Part shown: one piece after another, positions 36,494 to 45,133 of the stretch
Position numbering within the stretch: position 1 is the first letter of the stretch
Layout of the letters: each line of letters opens with the position of its first letter
Notes under the pieces: generated by a model
The model's database searches: none
What the model was told of the DNA's origin: nothing
The model's input: the letters and a program-made list of their open reading frames with translations, nothing else
Assembly (NCBI RefSeq): GCF_040438645.1
Contig: NZ_CP159253.1
Span: 4,154,001-4,218,000 of the forward strand
Reading direction: 5' to 3'
Origin: Mesorhizobium sp. WSM2240
GTDB lineage: Bacteria; Pseudomonadota; Alphaproteobacteria; Rhizobiales; Rhizobiaceae
Length of the DNA stretch: 64,000 nucleotides
Position numbers and translations under genes: made by a program

Positions 36494-37410
36494 GCGGTTG
36501 CCGGAAACAGGCCCTTGGGCCTGAACGCCAGGATGAGCGCCATCACGATATAGATCAGCATCGAGGCGAGCGCCGCACCCGTTGTCGCACCGTCAGCGGG
36601 ACCGAGAAAGACGGTGAAAAGCTTGGGCAGCAGGAAGCGGCCGAGCGTGTCGGTCAGGCCGACGAGCACCGCGCCGACCAGCGCGCCTTTGATTGAACCG
36701 ATGCCGCCAATGACGATGACAACAAAGGCGAGGATCAGTACCGGCTCTCCCATGCCGACCTGCACCGATTGCAATGCGCCGACCAGAGCGCCGGCAAGGC
36801 CGGCGAGTGCTGCGCCGAGTGCGAAAACCATCGTGTAGAGCGTACCGATATCGACGCCGAGCGCCGCGATCATCTCGCGGTCCGACTGGCCGGCACGGAT
36901 GCGCATGCCGAGCCGCGTCCGGGCAATCAGATAATAAAGCCCTATCGCGACGAGCACGCCGACGCCGATTATCGCCAGCCGGTAGAGCTGGTAGCGTGCG
37001 CCACCCGGAAGCTCGACCGCTCCGGCAAGCACGGGCGGAATGTCGAGATAGAGCGGAAACGAGCCGAACAGCCAGCGTGTGGCTTCCGAGAATATGAGGA
37101 TCAGCGCAAAGGTGGCGAGCACCTGGTCGAGGTGGTCGCGGTCGTAGAGCCGCCTGATAACGGCGACCTCCACGATCGTGCCGGCCGCGGCGGCCGCCGC
37201 CAGGCTCGCCGCCAATCCTACCCAGAATGATCCGGTTGCCGCCGCCACCGCCGCGCAGGCAAAAGCGCCGATCATATAGAACGAGCCGTGCGCGAGATTG
37301 ATCAGCCCCATCACGCCGAAGATCAGCGTCAGCCCGGCAGCCATCAGAAATAGCATGACGCCGAACTGCAGTCCGTTGAGCAGTTGCTCTATGATGAGGG
37401 CGGTTTGCAC
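36490..37410 (-). CDS. livH: Branched-chain-type ABC transporter permease LivH
   Basis: 306 residues with about eight membrane helices; family sequence QLLNGLQFGVMLFLMAAGLT and GVMGLINLAHGSFYMIGAFA, and GGIGSIKGALVGAVLVGLTD near the C-terminus. Second permease of the Liv-type importer; the binding-protein gene lies 168 nt upstream. Confidence 0.88.
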   Translation of the reverse strand: MQTALIIEQLLNGLQFGVMLFLMAAGLTLIFGVMGLINLAHGSFYMIGAFACAAVAAATGSFWVGLAASLAAAAAAGTIVEVAVIRRLYDRDHLDQVLATFALILIFSEATRWLFGSFPLYLDIPPVLAGAVELPGGARYQLYRLAIIGVGVLVAIGLYYLIARTRLGMRIRAGQSDREMIAALGVDIGTLYTMVFALGAALAGLAGALVGALQSVQVGMGEPVLILAFVVIVIGGIGSIKGALVGAVLVGLTDTLGRFLLPKLFTVFLGPADGATTGAALASMLIYIVMALILAFRPKGLFPATA

Positions 37411-37469
37411 AGGCAGGTTCCGTTTCGGACGGGAAGCCCTTCACCGCCTCGCTTTCACTCGGCACTTCT

Positions 37470-37570
37470 CCCCACTTTGTGGGGGCGAGGGGCGCAGCTT
37501 TGGCGATTGGCGCTTCCTCTCCCCCCGGTAGGGGGAGAGTGGTTCGCGAAGCGAACCGGTGAGGGGGTTC
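37470..37570. repeat. Compound palindromic intergenic repeat
   Basis: Two clear stems between livH and its binding-protein gene: CTCTCCCCC/GGGGGAGAG (37517-37539) and GGTTCGC/GCGAACC (37541-37557), preceded by a CCCC-ACTTTGTG-GGGG stem. The pattern is that of repeats widely seen in Mesorhizobium genomes. It lies inside the operon and might lower downstream expression by partial termination. Confidence 0.6.
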
Positions 37571-37578
37571 TTTATTTC

Positions 37579-38718
37579 CTACATCTTGCACTGCTCGGCA
37601 TACGCATCGCCGTGATTGGTGAAGGCCGTACCGACGATCTTGTTGGTCAAGACGTTGCCTTCCTTGACCACTTCGCGAACGTAGAGGTCCTGGATCGGAT
37701 GGTTGTTGGTGTTGAACTTGAATTTGCCTCGCACGGAGTCGAACTGCGCTTCCTTCAGCGCGGCGCGGAACGCGTCGGCATCCTTCACGCTCGCCTTCTT
37801 CGAGGCGGAGACGATCAGGTTCGCGGTGTCGTAGGCCTGCGCGGCATAGACCGACGGGAGGCGATTGTATTCCTTCTGGAATGCCTCGACAAACGTCTTG
37901 TTGGCCGCGTTGTCCAGATCCTTCGACCATGAGGCCGAATTCTTCGCGCCGATCGCCGCGTCGCCGATCGCGCCCAGCACGTCCTGGCTGAACGAGAAGC
38001 CCGGTCCCATCAGCGGGATGCCGACGCCCGATTGTGCATATTGCTTGACGAAGGCGATGCCCATGCCGCCCGGCAGGAAGAAAAACACCGAGTCTGCGCC
38101 TGAAGCGCGGATCTGGGCGATCTCTGCGGCGTAGTCGGTCTGGCCGAGCTTGGTGTAGACCTCCCCGACCAGCTCACCCTTGTAATAGCGCTTGAAGCCG
38201 TTCAACGAATCCGTGCCCGCCGGATAGTTCGGCGCGAGGATGAACATCTTCTTGATGCCCTCGTTCTGGGCGTAATTGCCCATCGCCTCGTGGAAATTGT
38301 CGTTCTGGTAGGCGACGTTGAAATAATTCTCGTGGCACTTTTCGCCAGCCAGCGGCGAGGGACCGGCATTGGGCGACAGGTAGAATTTGCCCTGCGCAAC
38401 CGCGTTCGGCACCACCGCCATTGCGAGGTTCGACCAGATGATGCCGGTCAAGAGATCGACCTGGTCGGACTGGATCATCTTGTCGGCGATCTGCACGGCC
38501 AGTTCCGGCTTCATCGCGTCGTCTTCGGTGACGACCTCGATTTCGGTGTCGCCAGCCAGCTTGAGCGCCAGCATGAGGCCGTCGCGCGCATCGACGCCGA
38601 GCCCGGCGCCGCCGCCCGAGAGCGTCGTGATCATGCCGACCTTCACAGGCTCGGCATAGGCGAGGCCGGATGTTGCGAGCGAAAGGCCCAGGAGGCCGGC
38701 AGCAATAATCTTCTTCAT
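37579..38718 (-). CDS. Liv-type ABC transporter substrate-binding protein
   Basis: 379 residues from MKKIIAAGLLGLSLATSGLA (signal peptide, cleaved near AYA|EPVK); the longer frame is ruled out because the signal peptide would be internal. Peripla_BP_6 features: VGMITTLSGGGAGLGVDARD, MIQSDQVDLLTGIIWSNLA and LPGGMGIAFVKQYAQSGVGI. It binds an amino acid or aromatic ligand in the periplasm. Starts 37 nt downstream of kynA's stop, so probably co-transcribed. Confidence 0.87.
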   Translation of the reverse strand: MKKIIAAGLLGLSLATSGLAYAEPVKVGMITTLSGGGAGLGVDARDGLMLALKLAGDTEIEVVTEDDAMKPELAVQIADKMIQSDQVDLLTGIIWSNLAMAVVPNAVAQGKFYLSPNAGPSPLAGEKCHENYFNVAYQNDNFHEAMGNYAQNEGIKKMFILAPNYPAGTDSLNGFKRYYKGELVGEVYTKLGQTDYAAEIAQIRASGADSVFFFLPGGMGIAFVKQYAQSGVGIPLMGPGFSFSQDVLGAIGDAAIGAKNSASWSKDLDNAANKTFVEAFQKEYNRLPSVYAAQAYDTANLIVSASKKASVKDADAFRAALKEAQFDSVRGKFKFNTNNHPIQDLYVREVVKEGNVLTNKIVGTAFTNHGDAYAEQCKM

Positions 38719-38755
38719 TCTCTTCTCCCGTTTAATGTTCTTATGTTCCCAAGCT

Positions 38756-39598
38756 TTACAGCTCTGTGCGAACTTTCCAGAGTTCCGGAAACAGTTCAAC
38801 CTCAAGCATCTTGCGCAGGTAGGAAACGCCCGACGTTCCGCCCGTACCGCGCTTCAGGCCGATGATGCGCTCGACAGTGGTGACGTGGTTGAAGCGCCAG
38901 CGCCGGAAATAGTCCTCGAAATCGACTAGTTTCTCCGCCAATTCGTAGAGCATCCAGTGCTTTTCGGGTGCGAGGTAGACCTGCCGCCAGGCGGCGAGCA
39001 CGGCATCGTTCGGTGTGCGCGTAGCGTGCCAGTCGGTGCGGGTGGCGTCCGCTCCTACATCGAAGCCCTGCCGAGAAAGCAGAAGCAGCGCTTCGTCATA
39101 GAGGCTCGGCTGGGCGAGGATTTTCTCGAGTTCGGCGACCACCTCCGGCCGGTGCGCATGCGGTTTGAGCATGGCGTCGTTGCGGTTGCCGGCCAGGAAC
39201 TCGATCGCCCGATACTGGTAGGACTGGAAACCCGATGACTGGCCGAGCGAGCTGCGGAACTGGGTGTATTCGGACGGCGTCATCGTCCTGAGCACGTCCC
39301 ACGCGCCGGTCAGTTGCTCGAATATCCGTGCCACGCGCGACAGCATCTTGAACGCCGGCTGCAGCCGGTCCTCGTGGATCGCCTTGGACGCCGAGCGGAT
39401 CTCGTGGATGGCGAGCTTCATCCAAAGCTCCGAGGTCTGGTGCTGGATGATGAAGAGCAACTCGTCATGCGCGCCGGACAGCGGCGACTGCGCATGCAGT
39501 ATTTTTTCCAGGTGCAGATAGTCGCCATAGGACATGCGCCCGCGAAATTCCATCTGGGCGCCTTCTGCGGCGGGATGGCGGGAGCCTGTCTGCGTCAT
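38756..39598 (-). CDS. kynA: Tryptophan 2,3-dioxygenase
   Basis: 280 residues. Heme dioxygenase: [17 protein letters not shown] (substrate-site His), heme-ligand His in [16 protein letters not shown], and [14 protein letters not shown]. It opens the indole ring of L-tryptophan to N-formylkynurenine, the first step of the kynurenine pathway. No kynB or kynU lies in the window. A large palindrome (39666-39697) precedes the gene. Confidence 0.93.
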   Translation of the reverse strand: MTQTGSRHPAAEGAQMEFRGRMSYGDYLHLEKILHAQSPLSGAHDELLFIIQHQTSELWMKLAIHEIRSASKAIHEDRLQPAFKMLSRVARIFEQLTGAWDVLRTMTPSEYTQFRSSLGQSSGFQSYQYRAIEFLAGNRNDAMLKPHAHRPEVVAELEKILAQPSLYDEALLLLSRQGFDVGADATRTDWHATRTPNDAVLAAWRQVYLAPEKHWMLYELAEKLVDFEDYFRRWRFNHVTTVERIIGLKRGTGGTSGVSYLRKMLEVELFPELWKVRTEL

Positions 39599-39665
39599 GC
39601 GGCGTGTCCCAGATCAGCGGCGCGCGGCCGCTTCGCGTCAGTCATTACCCCAGAATTGCAGAACG

Positions 39666-39697
39666 ATCATAAAGTTTCAAGCATGAAATTTTATGAT
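39666..39697 (-). promoter_or_regulatory. Palindromic operator upstream of kynA
   Basis: ATCATAAAGTTTCA (39666-39679), 4-nt spacer, TGAAATTTTATGAT (39684-39697): 13 of 14 bases are complementary. A-T rich and overlapping a TATGAT -10-like hexamer on the minus strand, so an operator is likelier than a terminator. Centre is about 83 nt upstream of the kynA start. The regulator is not in the window. Confidence 0.6.
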
Positions 39698-39709
39698 TAA
39701 AATATCTTG

Positions 39710-40465
39710 CTAGCCCCGGCCGACATACGGCATTTTGGTCGCCATCACCGTCATGAACAGCACATTGGCGTCGAGCGGCAGGCTGGCCATGTGCACGACC
39801 GCGTCGGCGACACGCTGGACGTCCATGACCGGTTCCGGAGCCATCGTGCCGTTTGCCTGCGGCACGCCTACCGTCATCGGCCTGGCCATGTCCGTCAGCG
39901 CATTGCCGATGTCGATCTGGCCGCAGGCTATGTCGAACGGCCTGCCGTCGAGCGCCAGCGTCTTCGTCAGGCCGGTGATGGCGTGCTTTGTCGCCGTATA
40001 GGGAACGGAGCCGGGCCGCGGCGCATAGGCCGAAACCGAGCCGTTGTTGATGATGCGCCCGCCCATCGGCTGTTGCCGCCGCATCGCGCCGAACGCCGCG
40101 CGGGCGCACAGGAAAGAGCCGGTCAGATTGACGCCGACGACGTCGTTCCAGACCTCGACCGGGATTTCGTCGATGGTCGTCGACTTGTAGCCCATCCCAG
40201 CGTTGTTGAAGAGCAAGTCGACACGGCCGAATGTTTCCACGACAGTCGCGAAAAGACGATCCACCTGCTCGGGAACGGAGATGTCGCAGGCGACCGCGAG
40301 CGCCTTGGCCTCAGCGGCGCCGGCTTCGGCGACCGCTGCGTCAAGCACGTCCTTGCGCCGGCCGCAGAAAACCGTGTTCCAGCCATTGTTGAGAAGCGCC
40401 GTCGCTACTGATTTGCCTATGCCGGTGCCGGCTCCGGTGACGATCGCGGTCTTGCCGTTCTGCAT
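39710..40465 (-). CDS. SDR-family NAD(P)-dependent oxidoreductase
   Basis: 251 residues from MQNGKTAIVTGAGTGIGKSV; the longer frame adds 19 residues with no domain. Cofactor motif TGAGTGIG, NNAG in LLFNNAGMGY, and catalytic Ser/Tyr/Lys in NGSVSAYAPRPGSVPYTATK. Classical SDR; substrate unknown. Same strand as kynA, 111 nt away, with a possible regulated promoter between. Confidence 0.85.
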   Translation of the reverse strand: MQNGKTAIVTGAGTGIGKSVATALLNNGWNTVFCGRRKDVLDAAVAEAGAAEAKALAVACDISVPEQVDRLFATVVETFGRVDLLFNNAGMGYKSTTIDEIPVEVWNDVVGVNLTGSFLCARAAFGAMRRQQPMGGRIINNGSVSAYAPRPGSVPYTATKHAITGLTKTLALDGRPFDIACGQIDIGNALTDMARPMTVGVPQANGTMAPEPVMDVQRVADAVVHMASLPLDANVLFMTVMATKMPYVGRG

Positions 40466-40525
40466 GCGAATATCCTCCCTGGAAGAGAAGCATGGCATCG
40501 CAGATGAAGGATAATGTGGCAACCG

Positions 40526-40591
40526 ACAAAAAGGGCGGTCATTGGCGACCGCCCTGATCTGGATCGAGCTTGGGAGGAGGATGAGCCGATC
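40526..40591 (-). ncRNA. Candidate small RNA with CCUCCUCCC anti-Shine-Dalgarno loop
   Basis: Minus-strand transcript of about 65 nt. It would start near 40591, after a -10-like TTTAAT (40603-40598) placed 17 nt from a CtrA-type box. The 5' hairpin GGATCGG/TCGATCC encloses an 18-nt loop with CCTCCTCCC, an anti-Shine-Dalgarno sequence as found in rhizobial trans-acting RNAs such as the alpha-r14 family. The 3' end is a strong terminator. It lies between the DUF533 and SDR genes; a 3'-UTR of DUF533 is the main alternative. Confidence 0.45.
40528..40555 (-). terminator. Rho-independent terminator
   Basis: Minus strand AGGGCGGTC-GCCAAT-GACCGCCCT, 9-bp perfect stem, followed by TTTTT (40532-40528). 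Ends DUF533 and/or the candidate small RNA. Confidence 0.8.
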
Positions 40592-40619
40592 CGACTGATT
40601 AAAATGATGCGCTTGACCG

Positions 40620-40636
40620 GTTAACGAAAAGTTAAC
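40620..40636 (-). promoter_or_regulatory. CtrA-type box
   Basis: TTAACGAAAAGTTAAC gives TTAA-N7-TTAAC on the plus strand and, being built of two GTTAAC units, the same match on the minus strand. This equals the alphaproteobacterial CtrA consensus. It sits at the -35 position of the candidate small RNA and 156 nt upstream of the SDR gene. Confidence 0.45.
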
Positions 40637-40642
40637 GCCAAA

Positions 40643-41377
40643 TCATGAGCTCCAGATGGTTCCGGTCGCTGGCTTGGCCGGCGCTTCGCTCGCCGCTGTA
40701 ACAGTGGCTTCGACGTGGTCGACCAAGGCATCCGGCAGCTTCAAGCGTCCGGCCAGCATGTCGAGATAGCCGCGCTCGGCGCGTGAATCCGGGTCGATCG
40801 CCAGACGCGAAGCCGTGTAGATCTCGACCTTCTGGGCATCCGTCTTGGCGGCCACAACCAGCGCGTCGAGGTCGAGCGGCGCTTCGATCTCAGCAAGCAT
40901 GAACTCTTCGGCCTCGCTGCCTATTCCCGACAGACTGAGCTTGTCGGCGATTTTCCTGCGCTCGGTCTCATCAATATGCCCGTCGGACTTCGCCGCGGCG
41001 ATCATGGCGCGCACGAGCGTCAGCGCGAATTCCTGCTCGCCCTGAGGCGCCTTCGAAGGATGGAAGCTCGTATCCTTGGGCGGCGGCAGCAGTTCGGGCT
41101 CGGCCGCCGCCTCCGCCGGCTGCTTGCCCTTCTGGTAATTCTGGTAGGCCTTGTAGGCGAGCCCGCCGATTGCCGCAAGACCGCCAAGCTTGAGCGCTGA
41201 TCCCGTCACCGCGCGGCCGGCGCCCGTTCCAAGCAGCACCGCTACCAGCGCACCTGCGGCCAGCGGATTATCCTTAGCCATCTGCGTCGCCTTGCCGGCG
41301 TGGTCGCGGACCGTGGATTCCGTACCCGGAATTTTCGAGCCGAGCAGATCGTCGAGCAGCTTCTTGGGATCGAACAT
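40643..41377 (-). CDS. DUF533 / TerB-like protein
   Basis: 244 residues from MFDPKKLLDDLLGSKIPGTE; the longer frame adds 27 residues. Hydrophobic segment ALKLGGLAAIGGLAYKAYQN (about 70-90) and a TerB-like helical domain at the C-terminus (FALTLVRAMIAAAKSDGHID, with acidic residues). YebE-type inner-membrane-associated protein of unknown role. No other tellurite genes nearby. Confidence 0.8.
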   Translation of the reverse strand: MFDPKKLLDDLLGSKIPGTESTVRDHAGKATQMAKDNPLAAGALVAVLLGTGAGRAVTGSALKLGGLAAIGGLAYKAYQNYQKGKQPAEAAAEPELLPPPKDTSFHPSKAPQGEQEFALTLVRAMIAAAKSDGHIDETERRKIADKLSLSGIGSEAEEFMLAEIEAPLDLDALVVAAKTDAQKVEIYTASRLAIDPDSRAERGYLDMLAGRLKLPDALVDHVEATVTAASEAPAKPATGTIWSS

Positions 41378-41487
41378 CAAAGGGCCTCCAGAAATAGTTT
41401 CCGGCACATGCCCGGGCCGGCTTCCGGTGCAGCGGAAGTAGGCAGCGGAACGCGACATTACAATGACGCTCCGCGTGGCGCGACCGG

Positions 41488-42414
41488 TCAGCTGCCGATA
41501 TGGCGAAGGCCGCGCTTCTCCGCGATTTCCACCTGCCGCTGGCGCTCGGCGTAGCGGGCGCGGTCTTCGTCGGAACGCTGGTCATAACAATGCGGACAGG
41601 AGACGCCGGCGCTGAATTTCGGCGACAGGCGTTCCTCGGCGGTCAGCGGATGGCGGCAGGCGCGGCAAAGCTCCGATTGCCCGACTTCCAGGCCGTGCGA
41701 AACGGACACCCGCTCGTCGAAAACGAAACACTCCCCCTGCCACAAGCTCTCTTCCGCCGGCACCTCTTCGAGATATTTCAGGATGCCGCCCTTGAGGTGG
41801 AAAACATCTTCGAGGCCGAGCGATTTCACGTAGGCGGTGGCCTTCTCGCAGCGTATGCCGCCGGTGCAGAACATCGCGACCTTGCGGCCTTCGAGCTGAT
41901 CACGATGGCTGGCAACCCATTGAGGAAACTCGCGAAAACTCTTAGTCTGCGGATCCACCGCACCCTGGAAGGTTCCGATCGACACCTCGTAGTCATTGCG
42001 CGTGTCGATGACGATCGTCTCTGAATCGGCGATCAGCGCGTTCCAGTCGGAGGGCGCGACATAGGCCCCCGCCCCTTGCAGCGGGTCGATGCCCTCGACG
42101 CCCATGGTGACGATTTCGCGTTTCAGCCTGACCTTCATGCGGTGGAATGGCATTTCGGCTGCTGCGCTGTATTTGACCTCCAGCCCAGTCAGTTCCGGCA
42201 TCGCCTCCAGCCAGCCGATGAGTTCGGAAATCGCCTGTTCGCGGCCGGCCACGGTGCCGTTGATGCCTTCCGAGGCAAGCAGCAGCGTGCCCTTGATGCC
42301 GCGGCCGCAGCAGAAGGCGGCGAGCGGTGCGCGCAGTTCCTCGAACCGCCCGATCCGGCAGAACCGGTAGAGGGCGGCGACGCGGAAGCCGGGATTTACG
42401 GGCGAAGTGTCCAT
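41488..42414 (-). CDS. trhO: tRNA uridine(34) hydroxylase (rhodanese-like)
   Basis: 308 residues from [18 protein letters not shown]; a TTG upstream could add 10. N-terminal acylphosphatase-like domain ([20 protein letters not shown]) and rhodanese domain with active-site Cys in [13 protein letters not shown], then a C-terminal Cys-rich section ([17 protein letters not shown]). TrhO installs 5-hydroxyuridine at position 34 of certain tRNAs. Formerly YceA. Confidence 0.88.
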   Translation of the reverse strand: MDTSPVNPGFRVAALYRFCRIGRFEELRAPLAAFCCGRGIKGTLLLASEGINGTVAGREQAISELIGWLEAMPELTGLEVKYSAAAEMPFHRMKVRLKREIVTMGVEGIDPLQGAGAYVAPSDWNALIADSETIVIDTRNDYEVSIGTFQGAVDPQTKSFREFPQWVASHRDQLEGRKVAMFCTGGIRCEKATAYVKSLGLEDVFHLKGGILKYLEEVPAEESLWQGECFVFDERVSVSHGLEVGQSELCRACRHPLTAEERLSPKFSAGVSCPHCYDQRSDEDRARYAERQRQVEIAEKRGLRHIGS

Positions 42415-42582
42415 GGCGTGTGGATAAATCTCCGATGCGGGCAATTCAAGGCACGGTTTTATCGGTAGGAAATCAGCGGTTTGGCTTCAGCACATGGGCG
42501 CAACGCCGCGAAATTTGTTCACATCCGCCGGGGCGGGGCGAAAATCACGCGGATTGAAGCCAAGAAGGAAGGTACACCGCGC

Positions 42583-43345
42583 ATGTTCACCGACGAAACC
42601 AGACGCGAAATCGCCGCCCTCGCCAAGAACCTCGAACTGGAGCCGGAAGCGCTGCTGGCGATCGCCGAGGTGGAGAGCGGCGGCAAGGGATTCGCCACTG
42701 TCGGCGGCAGGCCGGAGCCGCTGATCCGTTTCGAGGGTCATTATTTCGACCGGCGGCTGTCGCCGGCAAACCGGCAACGGGCTCGGGCGGACGGTCTGGC
42801 CTCGCCGGCGGCCGGCGCCGTCGCCAATCCGAAGACGCAGGCCGGACGCTGGGCGCTTCTCGCGAAAGCCTGCGCGATCGACGCCAGAGCGGCCAATGAA
42901 AGCGTATCCTGGGGCATCGGCCAGGTGATGGGCGCGCACTGGGCCTGGCTCGGGCTATGCCGATGTCGACGCGCTGGTCGCGGAGGCGAGATGCGGCGTC
43001 GCCGGGCAGATCCGGCTGATGGCGCGCTACATCGAAAAGGCCGGGCTTACGGCGGCGGTGCGCCGGCGCGACTGGGAGGCTTTCGCCCGCGGCTATATCG
43101 GACCGCAGTACCGGCGCTACGGCTACCACAGGAAGATCGCTGCGGCCTACCACCGCTTCCGTGCCGAGTCCGGGGAGCCCTTGCCGGAGAAAAGAAATAC
43201 GGCACTCAGGATCCCGAAAAGCGCTGCCAGGAAAGCGCTTCCGGCGACGGCGATACCGACGAAGACGCAGGCGGTCAGGCCAGCGAAGCCGCGCTTCTGG
43301 AACGGGCTTGCGCGGACATTTTCAAGCTTCCTCGGGCGAGGCTGA
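42583..43345 (+). pseudogene. N-acetylmuramidase-domain protein, frameshifted
   Basis: The first 124 codons (MFTDETRREIAALAKNLELE; LLAIAEVESGGKGF with catalytic Glu; SWGIGQVMGAHWAWLG) are in one frame; the rest (YADVDALVAEARCGVAGQIR; RYIEKAGLTAAVRRRDWEAF; GPQYRRYGYHRKIAAAYHRF) is in the next. One extra G in GGG at 42952-42954 accounts for it. Restored length 253 residues, with a basic C-terminal region. N-acetylmuramidase (DUF3380) family, endolysin-like. Real mutation or sequencing error cannot be separated here. Confidence 0.8.
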
Positions 43346-43421
43346 CCGGCCCGCTTTCGTGGACTTGGCGGGATGCTTCTGCTAATCCCGGCTGAAATCC
43401 CGAACGGCACAGAAGGCGCTC

Positions 43422-44063
43422 ATGGCCAGCAAGACTGAAAAACTCCTGTCGCTCCTTGATGGCCAGCCGGTGATCCCGGTGCTGAAGATCGACAGGGTCG
43501 CCGACGCGGCGCCGCTGGCGCGGGCGCTTGCCCGTGGCGGCTTGCGCGTCATCGAGATCACGCTGCGAACCGCGGATGCGCTGGAATGCATCCGCCGGGC
43601 TGCGGGCGAGGTCGAAGAATCGATTGTCGGGGCAGGCACCATACTGGATGCGCGCCAGTTCGACGAAGCGGCGGCGGCCGGCTCGAAATTCATCGTCAGC
43701 CCGGGCGTCACGCGCGAATTGCTGGCGGCCGCCGGCGGCAGCGAGGTGCCGCTGCTGCCCGGCGCGATCACGCCGGGCGAAATCATGACGGCGCGTGAGG
43801 CAGGCCTAGACTTCCTGAAATTCTTCCCGGCCGAGCAGGCCGGCGGCGCGGCGTTCCTGAAATCGCTGGCCTCGCCTTTCGGCGGCATAAAATTCTGCCC
43901 GACCGGCGGGGTGACGGCCAAAAACGCGAACGACTACCTCGGCCTGCCCAACGTGATATGCGTCGGCGGCTCATGGGTCGCGCCCGACGATCTGGTGAAG
44001 GCCGGCAAATGGGACGCCATCGAGGCTTTGGCCCGGGAAGCCGCGACGCTGCGCAAGGGCTGA
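43422..44063 (+). CDS. eda: KDPG/KHG aldolase
   Basis: 213 residues. Catalytic Glu in VIEITLRTADAL, Schiff-base Lys in FLKFFPAEQ, and phosphate loop CPTGGVTAKN, IKFCPTGG. Cleaves 2-keto-3-deoxy-6-phosphogluconate to pyruvate and glyceraldehyde-3-phosphate (Entner-Doudoroff) and may also act on KHG. Usual length. Alone, without edd. Confidence 0.92.
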   Translation: MASKTEKLLSLLDGQPVIPVLKIDRVADAAPLARALARGGLRVIEITLRTADALECIRRAAGEVEESIVGAGTILDARQFDEAAAAGSKFIVSPGVTRELLAAAGGSEVPLLPGAITPGEIMTAREAGLDFLKFFPAEQAGGAAFLKSLASPFGGIKFCPTGGVTAKNANDYLGLPNVICVGGSWVAPDDLVKAGKWDAIEALAREAATLRKG

Positions 44064-44081
44064 CGTTCTCGATTCGAGTCG

Positions 44082-44618
44082 TCAGGCGTCGATCTTCCCC
44101 ACCACTTCGATCTTCGGATTCCGGAATCCCATGGCGATCCACGCCCGAAGGAGCTTTGCGTAGAAGGACACGGTGTGGCTTTTCAGATTGGCGATGTCGT
44201 CGGGCAGCTTGGAAGCATCGGGCAGGTCGCCTGCCATCGTGCGCAACTCGGCTTTCGGCCGCGCCTCGTCCGGCCAGAGATGCAGATAGATGCTTAGCCA
44301 GTGCGCGCCCTTCATCTCCAGGAACACCGGCGTGTTGCAGCAGGTCGCAATGACACGCCGCGAACCCGCCTCGGCGGACAGCCGGAATTCACTCATGTGC
44401 TCCGCGCCGGACAGGATCCGGACTCGATCCTTGCGATATTCCGCACAAGGCGTCGCGCCGTAGGATGTAAGGATATTCCTTGCGCTGGGGAGGCTCGCTA
44501 GACGCTCCGCAGCAGCCCTGCAGCTGTTGCACAGGCATTCGGACACAAGGATCGCTGCTCCCAGCACTTCCAGGCGTGTCCGTCCGCAGTTGCATCCGAT
44601 AATCGTAGTTCCGCTCAT
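44082..44618 (-). CDS. GFA/DUF6151-like cysteine-rich protein
   Basis: 178 residues. Cys motifs GCNCGRTR, CLCNSCRAAA and TCCNTPVF match the zinc sites of the GFA/Mss4-like fold (glutathione-dependent formaldehyde-activating family), with a C-terminal extension of about 60 residues. The usual CHC pattern (GxCHCG) is GCNCG here, so chemistry may differ. Same strand as the VOC gene, 62 nt downstream. Confidence 0.65.
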   Translation of the reverse strand: MSGTTIIGCNCGRTRLEVLGAAILVSECLCNSCRAAAERLASLPSARNILTSYGATPCAEYRKDRVRILSGAEHMSEFRLSAEAGSRRVIATCCNTPVFLEMKGAHWLSIYLHLWPDEARPKAELRTMAGDLPDASKLPDDIANLKSHTVSFYAKLLRAWIAMGFRNPKIEVVGKIDA

Positions 44619-44680
44619 CTTGCATCATGCTCCGCGACTGAGGTGGCCGGATGCTTGCGCGTGGACCTTCGGCGGCCGGC

Positions 44681-45046
44681 TCATCTGCTGCCGATCACCA
44701 TCCGGTTGCCTTCGCTGTCGCGAAATTCCGCGACCGTGCGGCCCGGCTGCCACGAAGCCTCTTGCGGCTCGGTGATGATTTCCACTCCATGCGATTTCAG
44801 GGCTTTGACGGTAGCTTCGACGTTGTCGTCGACCAGCACCAGGACCGGCTCCGCCGACGGCGCATCGTCCTTGCGCCTGACGAAATGCAACGTCGTTTCG
44901 GCGTCAGGGAATTTCAGCTCGATCCATCGCCAGTCGTCCTTGCCCATCGGGGCGTCGGCAGCGACCACGCAACCGAAATGGTCGGCGTAGAAATTCTTGG
45001 CGCGGTCCTGATCGAATACAGGAAGCTCGGCGAATTGTATGTGCAT
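44681..45046 (-). CDS. VOC-family (glyoxalase-like) protein
   Basis: 121 residues. MHIQFAELPVFDQDRAKNFY then VVAADAPMGKDDWRWIELKF, and the C-terminal EFRDSEGNRMVIG. Small VOC proteins bind metal with His/Glu; function varies from resistance to isomerisation. Upstream lies the double operator shared with the divergent TetR gene, so the two may be co-regulated. Confidence 0.82.
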   Translation of the reverse strand: MHIQFAELPVFDQDRAKNFYADHFGCVVAADAPMGKDDWRWIELKFPDAETTLHFVRRKDDAPSAEPVLVLVDDNVEATVKALKSHGVEIITEPQEASWQPGRTVAEFRDSEGNRMVIGSR

Positions 45047-45133
45047 GGTGGATTCTCCTGTTCATCCCGAGGACGCCATGGCGACAAATTGCCTGGCGCG
45101 CGCTCTCCTTCGTCCAGCGCCGGACATTAATTT

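Noticed and set aside
43147-43410. Minus-strand frame with a hydrophobic segment opposite the muramidase 3' end
   Set aside because: Shadow of the basic C-terminal coding region of the plus-strand gene; no SD or family similarity.
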